Assembly: GCA_027323595.1 (NCBI GenBank)
Contig: DAHWBL010000066.1
Coordinates: forward strand, 1-5,428
DNA length: 5,428 nt
Reading direction: 5' to 3'
Source of the DNA: Acetobacteraceae bacterium
GTDB taxonomy: Bacteria > Pseudomonadota > Alphaproteobacteria > Acetobacterales > Acetobacteraceae
The notes beneath the pieces are model-generated. The model searched no databases. It was not told where the DNA came from and saw only the letters and a program-made list of their open reading frames with translations. The position numbers and the translations under genes are program-made. This document shows positions 1 to 3,866 of the stretch, piece after piece (position 1 is the first letter of the stretch; every line of letters begins with the position of its first letter).

Positions 1-1074
1 GCGCCCGCGCACGGCATCGTCGAGGCGGCGCTTGATGATCATCTCCTGAGCGCTGGCCTCGAACAATTGAGACTTGAGCTGTCCGTAGATCGGGTTGGGC
101 AGGGTGGTCCGCGCGTTTGCCGCGGCGCCGGCGTTGGCGGCAGCGGTCGGTGCAAGGTCGGGTTGTAGCGCGCCTTGGCTGCGTAGGCTGTCCACCAGTT
201 GTTTGGCGGAGATCACGTCGGGGTGGCTGTCGGTGTATTTGAGGCGCAGTTTCGCGAGGTCCGCCTGCGCCTGCGACAGGCGCATGTTGTCCTGGCCCAT
301 CCGGTTGGTGTCCATCACCGCGGCTTCCTGCTGGGTGAGGCGCAGAACCTCGGGCGTATCCTTGAGCTGGCCCTTGAGGATTTCCTCGCGCAGTTGCAGA
401 TCCTTCAACTGTCCTTGCAGGTCGCCGACCTGCTGGCGGGCTCCGTCGAGGTGGGTGCCACCGCCATCCGCGCCGGGCAGGAGGTCCATGTATTTGGACA
501 TGAAATCCGCGCGCTTGGCTTCGGCCTTGCGCAACTGCTGCTCATAGGAGCTGAGCTGTTGTTCGAGGAACTGCCGGGCGTTTTCCATGTCGCTGCGGCT
601 CGTGCCGGTCTTGCTCTCGACGAAGATCGACAAAATGGTCTGCACCACGTCGTAGGCGAGCTTGGGACTGGTGTTGCGATAGCTGATGGTGAACAGGTTG
701 CGGGTCTGCGGGATGATGCGCACCGAATCCGCGAGCGAGGCGGTCAGCCGCTCCAGATCGGTGGGTGAGCGGATGGTCAGCTCCAGATCGGTCTTGGAGA
801 TCAACTTTTCGAGATTGGGCCGGCTCAGCAAGGTGCGTTGCAGGATATCGAGCTGGTTGGTCGGCGAGTCATCAAGCGCGAGGCCGCGCAGCAGCGGGGT
901 CAGCACCGCGTCGGAATCGACATAGAGGCGGGCATTGGCCTCATAGCTGTTGGGAATCGAATAGACCGCGGCCCAGCCGCCCAGACAGACCAGCCAGCAG
1001 GTGATCAGGGCCAGATAGCGGCGGCGCCAGATTCTTTCGAGAATCTGCCTGGCGAGGGCCGTCAGTTCGTTCAC
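1..1074 (-). CDS. XrtA/PEP-CTERM-type polysaccharide chain-length determinant (Wzz/GumC family), 3' end cut by window edge
   Basis: The first 358 codons are visible; the C-terminus lies beyond the left edge. The protein has a short basic cytoplasmic N-terminus (RIWRRRY), a membrane segment at about residues 21-40 (LALITCWLVCLGGWAAVYSI), then the Wzz-type domain starting SYEANARLYVDSDAVLTPLLRG. Heptad-like helical stretches at about 160-200 and 208-300 look like the periplasmic coiled coil, with the family-like motif KYTDSHPDV at 279-287, then an Ala/Thr/Asn-rich linker at 309-324. Proteins of this kind set polymer length and couple synthesis to export at the inner membrane. The family is usually about 500 residues with a second C-terminal membrane helix, so about 150 are missing here. 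No Walker A kinase motif is seen; a tyrosine-kinase partner, if any, would be a separate gene outside the window. The GTG start is chosen because AAGGGG sits 6 nt upstream and no other in-frame start follows the export gene's stop. The 12-nt gap suggests coupling. Confidence 0.9.
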   Translation of the reverse strand, partial: MNELTALARQILERIWRRRYLALITCWLVCLGGWAAVYSIPNSYEANARLYVDSDAVLTPLLRGLALDDSPTNQLDILQRTLLSRPNLEKLISKTDLELTIRSPTDLERLTASLADSVRIIPQTRNLFTISYRNTSPKLAYDVVQTILSIFVESKTGTSRSDMENARQFLEQQLSSYEQQLRKAEAKRADFMSKYMDLLPGADGGGTHLDGARQQVGDLQGQLKDLQLREEILKGQLKDTPEVLRLTQQEAAVMDTNRMGQDNMRLSQAQADLAKLRLKYTDSHPDVISAKQLVDSLRSQGALQPDLAPTAAANAGAAANARTTLPNPIYGQLKSQLFEASAQEMIIKRRLDDAVRGR

Positions 1075-1080
1075 CGCACG

Positions 1081-1086
1081 CCCCTT
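1081..1086 (-). promoter_or_regulatory. Ribosome binding site for the chain-length gene
   Basis: On the minus strand AAGGGG directly follows the TGA stop of the export gene and precedes the GTG start at 1074 by 6 nt. It supports the GTG start and translational coupling of the two genes. Confidence 0.6.
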
Positions 1087-1731
1087 TCAGAACCAGGTCT
1101 GCGGGATGATCAGCGTATCCCCCGGCTGCATCGGCACGTTCTGCGAGATGTCGCCGTCCTTGATCAGGTCGGACAGGTGGACATGAATGGTGACGTCCTT
1201 GCCATCGACCTTGCGCACGATCACCGCGCGGTTGCCGGCGGCGAATTTGGTGAGACCCTTGGTGGTGATCATCACGTCGAGCAGGGTCATGCCGTCACGA
1301 TAGGGCAGCGCCTGTGGGTCCGCCGCCTCGCCGATCACCCGCACCTGGCGGTCGAGCGGGCCGATGAAGCCGCGCACGATCACGGTGACGTTGGGGTCGC
1401 GCACATATTCCTTCAGCCGCTCCGCGATTTCCTTGCTGAGCTGCGCGGGGGTCTTGCCGGATGCCTGGATGTCGGACAGCAGCGGGGTGGAAATGCGCCC
1501 GTCCGGCCGCACCGGCACCTCGGTGCTCAACTGCGGGCTGTCATACACGAAGATGCTGAGCTGGTCGCCCGAGCCGATCACATAGTCGGACGCGTTGGCC
1601 GGGTTGGACGGCCCTGCCGCGGCGACGGCCGCAGCGGTCGCCGCGGTCGCGTCGGGCGGCATCGAGTGCGACGAACACGCCACCGGCAACAGCAGCACCA
1701 GCAGGGCCAAATGGCGCATTGAGTGGGTCAT
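1087..1731 (-). CDS. XrtA/PEP-CTERM-type exopolysaccharide export lipoprotein (Wza-like)
   Basis: A 214-residue outer-membrane polysaccharide export protein. Residues 5-18 are a signal peptide (basic RH, then LALLVLLLPVA) ending at Cys19, the likely lipidation site; Ser20-Ser21 after it fit outer-membrane sorting. An Ala/Thr-rich linker follows (28-40). The polysaccharide export domain runs from about 49 to 120 (DYVIGSGDQLSIFVYD, then VRPDGRISTPLL, ending DPNVTVIV). An SLBB-type domain covers about 128-205 (RQVRVIGEAADPQALPY, GMTLLDVMITTKGL). The protein stops at PGDTLIIPQTWF, an ending typical of the PEP-CTERM-associated export family, which lacks the extra C-terminal part of full-length Wza. 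It would form or line the channel by which EPS leaves the periplasm. It precedes the chain-length gene by 12 nt. ATG 1731 is preferred over the adjacent GTG at 1734 because GGAG lies only 2 nt from the GTG but 5 nt from the ATG. Confidence 0.93.
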   Translation of the reverse strand: MTHSMRHLALLVLLLPVACSSHSMPPDATAATAAAVAAAGPSNPANASDYVIGSGDQLSIFVYDSPQLSTEVPVRPDGRISTPLLSDIQASGKTPAQLSKEIAERLKEYVRDPNVTVIVRGFIGPLDRQVRVIGEAADPQALPYRDGMTLLDVMITTKGLTKFAAGNRAVIVRKVDGKDVTIHVHLSDLIKDGDISQNVPMQPGDTLIIPQTWF

Positions 1732-1736
1732 CACCG

Positions 1737-1740
1737 CTCC
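1737..1740 (-). promoter_or_regulatory. Ribosome binding site deciding the export-gene start
   Basis: The minus strand reads GGAGCGGTGATG. GGAG is 2 nt from the GTG (1734) and 5 nt from the ATG (1731), so the ATG is the better start. Confidence 0.55.
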
Positions 1741-1800
1741 GTTGAGGCAGAAATTACTGACGAGATGTGCCCGATCGGCCTGGCCATGACGCGCGTGCGT

Positions 1801-1876
1801 TGGTAGGCGCGGAAGGGAATTGAACCCCCGACCTCTGCCATGTAATGGCAGCGCTCTGCCACTGAGCTACACGCCT
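1801..1876 (-). tRNA. tRNA-Val(UAC), CCA end encoded
   Basis: Read on the minus strand, the cloverleaf is: acceptor AGGCGTG paired with CGCGCCT (one U-G pair), U8-A9, D-stem GCTC/GAGC with loop AGTGGCA, anticodon stem CTGCC/GGCAG with loop ATTACAT, five-base variable loop AGGTC, T-arm with the invariant GTTCAA, discriminator A, then CCA at 1801-1803. The anticodon is UAC (plus-strand 1842-1844), which reads GUA and related valine codons. Two features are odd. There is one extra base between the T-loop and the acceptor strand (CCCTTC where five bases are expected), which implies a bulge or an 8-base T-loop. The anticodon loop also has an A32/U38 pair. Neither rules out function, but the gene could be a divergent or decaying copy. 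The gene lies on the same strand as the export gene, 69 nt upstream of it. Confidence 0.85.
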
Positions 1877-1962
1877 GCACCATCAGCCCACCAGTTCCAG
1901 TCACGCACGCCAAAAGCCGGTCATTTACACGCACGTCGCCGCCGGAATCCTTGATCGGTCCC

Positions 1963-1994
1963 GCCGCTTGGCCCCCCGGACTCACCGAAGCGGC
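1963..1994. repeat. Inverted repeat GCCGCTT / AAGCGGC
   Basis: A perfect 7-bp inverted repeat (1963-1969 and 1988-1994) with an 18-nt spacer that contains GGCCCCCCGG. No T-run follows on either strand, so it is not a normal intrinsic terminator. It could be a protein-binding dyad or chance in GC-rich DNA. Confidence 0.4.
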
Positions 1995-2049
1995 TCTAGC
2001 ATGCGTGACTGTGCGACGTAAAGCTGAGTTCAAAGTTCACGAGTGATTA

Positions 2050-2082
2050 CGCAACTATTTCCGTTGCGCGATGGAAGCAACG
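2050..2082. repeat. Three-arm inverted repeat CGCAAC / CGTTGCG / GCAACG
   Basis: CGCAAC (2050-2055) is a perfect 6-bp inverted match to GTTGCG (2063-2068) with a 7-nt spacer. The overlapping CGTTGC (2062-2067) is also a perfect match to GCAACG (2077-2082) with a 9-nt spacer. The middle arm can therefore pair with either side. The middle arm also overlaps the -35 element of a candidate promoter, which fits an operator better than an RNA switch. Confidence 0.5.
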
Positions 2083-2092
2083 ATTTTGTAAT
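2064..2092 (+). promoter_or_regulatory. Candidate sigma-70-type promoter P1
   Basis: TTGCGC (2064-2069, 3 of 6 to TTGACA) and TGTAAT (2087-2092, 5 of 6 to TATAAT) are spaced 17 bp apart in the most AT-rich part of the gap. Transcription would start near 2099, giving a leader of about 235 nt before the transferase. The weak -35 overlaps an inverted repeat, suggesting activator or repressor control. Confidence 0.35.
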
Positions 2093-2094
2093 AC

Positions 2095-2123
2095 CGTACG
2101 GATTAAAAATTCGCAATCGTACG
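2095..2123. repeat. Dyad with CGTACG ends
   Basis: CGTAC-G-GATT (2095-2104) pairs with AATC-GTACG (2115-2123): nine base pairs with one bulged G around a 10-nt AT-rich loop. Each end carries the palindrome CGTACG. It lies just downstream of the P1 -10 element, at the predicted start site, and so could be an operator or a 5'-end hairpin. Confidence 0.45.
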
Positions 2124-2167
2124 CTGCGCGATAACCGAAAATAGCCGGGTTGCGGGCATGAGGCTGC

Positions 2168-2196
2168 TTGACCGGCTTGTGTGCAACATCTTAAAG
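2168..2196 (+). promoter_or_regulatory. Candidate sigma-70-type promoter P2
   Basis: TTGACC (2168-2173, 5 of 6 to the -35 consensus) and TTAAAG (2191-2196, 3 of 6 to the -10 consensus) are spaced 17 bp apart. A strong -35 with a weak -10 is common in alphaproteobacterial promoters. The start would fall near 2203, on the hairpin at 2201-2215. It is an alternative or addition to P1. Confidence 0.35.
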
Positions 2197-2200
2197 GCCG

Positions 2201-2215
2201 TCAGGATTGTCCTGA
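2201..2215. repeat. Perfect short dyad TCAGGA-TTG-TCCTGA
   Basis: Two 6-bp arms form a perfect inverted repeat around a 3-nt spacer. The following bases (GCATGGGG) contain no T-run, so it is not a terminator. It lies at the predicted P2 start site and could be an operator or a 5' stabilising hairpin. Confidence 0.45.
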
Positions 2216-2322
2216 GCATGGGGGTTGGTTTGCGTGACGTGACTCCCCGCCGGTCTGCGATGACTCTCCTTCTTGTGTTGGTGTGTTGAAACTGATTCAG
2301 TTGTCCAATCGCCATCGCGTCC

Positions 2323-2329
2323 AGGAAAG
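2323..2329 (+). promoter_or_regulatory. Ribosome binding site deciding the sugar-transferase start
   Basis: AGGAAAG ends 4 nt before ATG 2334 (7 nt from the AGGA core). No comparable site precedes the in-frame GTG at 2283, so the ATG is taken as the start. Confidence 0.7.
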
Positions 2330-2333
2330 CGAC

Positions 2334-3710
2334 ATGTCCGCTGCGGCTGAGCCTCATCCGAACGTCGCTGCCCTGGCGCTGACCGGTCGCCGCGGCCTGG
2401 GTTGGGTGTGGCTGCCGCGCCATGTCGCGCCGGAGATGGCGTGCCTGTGGCTGATCGAACTGCTGGTTTGCGCGCTGGTGATCTACATCCGCCTCGCGGT
2501 CGCGGACGGGCCGATGATGCAGGCAGCACCGGCGATCCAGGCGCTGGGGATGGCCGGTGTGATCAGCGCCATCCTGGTTGCCATCGGGCTTTACAACCAC
2601 GAGCTTTTCCTTGGTCCGCGCCGGCTGTTGATCAACACCATGCTGGCGGCTTTGCTGGCGTTTCCGCTGGTGTGGCTGCTGGCGCGTTCGCTTGGCGTCA
2701 GCGGCACGGTGATGCATGGCGACAGCGCGCGCGTGCTGCGTGGCGTGGTCGCCTGGGTCGCGGTGCTGTTCAGCCTGCGGCTTGCCCTGTCCTGGGCGAT
2801 CCGGCGCCAGTTTTTCACCTTGCGGGTCGTGGTCGTCGGCAGTGACGATGAGGCCGGGCGGCTGGTGGAGGCGGTGCGCGCCAGCTCCGGTCTGGTCGAG
2901 GTCGTATCGGTGTTGACGCCCGACGCGGCGATGGCGCAGTCGCTGCGGCCGGGCCGTGGCGTGCGCGGCTTCGTGGTGACCGACAACGCGCTCGCCGGCA
3001 TCGCGCCGGCGCTTGCCGGTCGGCGCGTCGGCCCGTTGTGGTCGGCGGCGGAGTTTTGGGAGCGGCGGTTGCGCCGGGTCGATATCGACCGTGCCGGCGG
3101 CTGGCACATCGTCGCCCCGCGCGGTGGCGGCGGGGTGGTCCATCGCGCCTTCGACATCGTGCTCAGCCTGGCACTGCTGATTTTCACCCTGCCGGTGATG
3201 GCATTGACCGCGGTGATCATTCGGCTCGATTCGCCGGGGCCGGTGCTGTACCGTCAGGCCCGCGTCGGGCTGGGTGGAACCGAGTTCACCGTGCTCAAGT
3301 TCCGCTCCATGGTGACCAATGCCGAGCTGCGCGGCCCGGTCTGGGCGAGCCAGCGTGATCCGCGCGTCACCCGGGTCGGCTCGTTCATCCGGCTCACCCG
3401 AATCGACGAATTGCCGCAGCTTTGGAACGTGCTGAGCGGCGAGATGAGCTTCATCGGGCCGCGTCCGGAACGGCCGCATTTCACCGACCAGCTCGAACAG
3501 CTCGTGCCGCATTACCGTGACCGGCTGCTGGTCAAGCCGGGGCTGACAGGTTGGGCGCAGGTGAATTATCCGTACGGTGCATCGGTCGAGGATGCGCGCG
3601 CCAAGCTGTCCTATGACCTCTATTACGTGAAGCATCGGACATTGTTTCTCGACCTGATGATCCTGTTCGCCACGGTTCGGGTGGTGCTGTTCCAACATGG
3701 GGCGCGGTGA
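2334..3710 (+). CDS. Polyprenyl-phosphate sugar-1-phosphate transferase, XrtA/PEP-CTERM-associated EPS type
   Basis: A 458-residue initiating glycosylphosphotransferase (WbaP/GumD-like). Such enzymes move a sugar-1-phosphate from a nucleotide sugar to undecaprenyl phosphate in the inner membrane, the first committed step of EPS repeat-unit synthesis. Four membrane segments lie at about 36-55, 70-87, 97-117 and 133-154. A nucleotide-binding-like fold follows (VVVVGSDDEAGRLVEAV, 165-181). The catalytic domain starts at about 268 with a membrane helix (272-296), then SPGPVLYRQARVG (300-312), LKFRSM (321-326), RIDELPQLWNVLSGEMS (356-372) with the expected catalytic Asp358-Glu359, IGPRPE (374-379), KPGLTGWAQVNYPYG (401-415) and YDLYYVKH (427-434). 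The PYGASVEDAR stretch and GAR terminus resemble the PEP-CTERM-associated subfamily. The sugar cannot be told from sequence. It stands alone, with 156 bp to the next gene. An upstream GTG at 2283 would add 17 residues but lacks a ribosome site. Confidence 0.93.
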   Translation: MSAAAEPHPNVAALALTGRRGLGWVWLPRHVAPEMACLWLIELLVCALVIYIRLAVADGPMMQAAPAIQALGMAGVISAILVAIGLYNHELFLGPRRLLINTMLAALLAFPLVWLLARSLGVSGTVMHGDSARVLRGVVAWVAVLFSLRLALSWAIRRQFFTLRVVVVGSDDEAGRLVEAVRASSGLVEVVSVLTPDAAMAQSLRPGRGVRGFVVTDNALAGIAPALAGRRVGPLWSAAEFWERRLRRVDIDRAGGWHIVAPRGGGGVVHRAFDIVLSLALLIFTLPVMALTAVIIRLDSPGPVLYRQARVGLGGTEFTVLKFRSMVTNAELRGPVWASQRDPRVTRVGSFIRLTRIDELPQLWNVLSGEMSFIGPRPERPHFTDQLEQLVPHYRDRLLVKPGLTGWAQVNYPYGASVEDARAKLSYDLYYVKHRTLFLDLMILFATVRVVLFQHGAR

Positions 3711-3738
3711 GCCGGTGAGGACGGGGCCGCGCCCGGCT
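3710..3738 (+). terminator. Possible GC-rich hairpin after the transferase gene
   Basis: AGCCGG (3710-3715), overlapping the stop codon, is a perfect inverted match to CCGGCT (3733-3738). An alternative inner stem is GGGC/GCCC (3724-3727, 3731-3734). Only TGTTGCG follows, with no real T-run, so this is at best a weak or factor-assisted terminator. Confidence 0.25.
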
Positions 3739-3746
3739 GTTGCGAT

Positions 3747-3758
3747 GATCGATCGATC
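3747..3758. repeat. 12-bp palindrome of three GATC units
   Basis: Three tandem GATC tetramers form a perfect 12-bp palindrome in the gap upstream of the TPR gene. It may be an operator or cluster of methylation sites, or chance. Confidence 0.4.
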
Positions 3759-3776
3759 CGCTGGATGGTAATGTTC

Positions 3777-3795
3777 AGACTTTAGGGCTAAATCT
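3777..3795. repeat. Operator-like dyad AGA-c-TTTAG-GG-CTAAA-TCT
   Basis: TTTAG (3781-3785) and CTAAA (3788-3792) are perfect inverted arms around GG. Allowing for one extra C, the match extends through AGA (3777-3779) and TCT (3793-3795), giving eight pairs. It is a small AT-rich island in GC-rich DNA, 72-90 bp before the TPR gene start, a fitting position for a regulator site. Confidence 0.45.
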
Positions 3796-3808
3796 CAGCC
3801 TCGCAGCA

Positions 3809-3824
3809 CGGGGAGGGGGTTGCC
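3809..3824 (+). promoter_or_regulatory. Weak sigma-54-like -24/-12 element
   Basis: GG at 3810-3811 and GC at 3822-3823 are 10 nt apart, with TTGC in the -12 part (3820-3823), as in the TGGCA-N-TTGC pattern. The rest of the -24 part (CGGGGA) fits poorly, and G-rich DNA gives chance matches. It is noted because PEP-CTERM/EPS genes in other bacteria are controlled by PrsK/PrsR and RpoN. Confidence 0.2.
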
Positions 3825-3849
3825 GACCGTGCACCTGTTCAACGCTCTG

Positions 3850-3855
3850 AAGGAG
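3850..3855 (+). promoter_or_regulatory. Ribosome binding site for the TPR gene
   Basis: AAGGAG is a strong anti-16S match, but its spacing to ATG 3867 is long (11 nt). No other in-frame ATG or GTG exists between the upstream stop at 3789 and 3867, so the ATG start stands. Confidence 0.6.
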
Positions 3856-3866
3856 CCGCTGCGTCG

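Larger units (their letters stand above)
2055..2144. repeat. Imperfect long-range inverted repeat flanking the AT-rich patch
   Basis: CTATTTCCGTTGCGCG (2055-2070) resembles the reverse complement of the 18 bases at 2127-2144 (CGCGATAACCGAAAATAG), with two single-base gaps and a few mismatches. The shared core is CTATTT, C-GTT, then CGCG. The arms bracket the candidate -10 and the 2095-2123 dyad, suggesting two binding sites for one regulator. This was aligned by eye. Confidence 0.35.
1877..2333. other. Divergent intergenic control region
   Basis: These 457 bp separate the leftward tRNA/export arm from the rightward sugar-transferase gene. No convincing coding region is seen. The part next to the tRNA (1877-2000) is GC-rich; 2041-2145 is distinctly AT-richer and carries overlapping inverted repeats and a promoter-like sequence. 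The last 180 bp would be a 5' leader of the transferase mRNA. No clear promoter for the tRNA was found in the usual positions on the minus strand. Confidence 0.7.

Noticed and set aside
199..1722. Plus-strand open frames (199-768 and 838-1722) opposite the chain-length and export genes
   Set aside because: Both lie antisense to well-recognised proteins; the second spans the junction of the two minus-strand genes, and neither has a recognisable domain.
1877..1960. Promoter for the tRNA on the minus strand
   Set aside because: The best -10-like hexamer is TGTAAA (1924-1929), but no TTG-type -35 lies 16-18 bp upstream of it.
1731..2033. 100-codon minus-strand open frame across the tRNA
   Set aside because: It runs straight through the tRNA-Val gene and ends at the export-gene start; the product resembles nothing and is explained by translated tRNA sequence.
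2219..2232. GG...GC sigma-54-like sequence upstream of the transferase
   Set aside because: The GG to GC spacing is 9 nt, not 10, and the -24 half does not fit.
2283..2333. In-frame GTG (2283) as the start of the sugar transferase
   Set aside because: It would add 17 residues, but no ribosome site precedes it, whereas AGGAAAG is well placed before ATG 2334.
2103..3698. 531-codon minus-strand open frame opposite the sugar transferase
   Set aside because: Its His/Gln/Arg/Pro-rich product shows no recognisable domain and is typical of the antisense shadow of a GC-rich gene. The plus-strand protein has full catalytic motifs.
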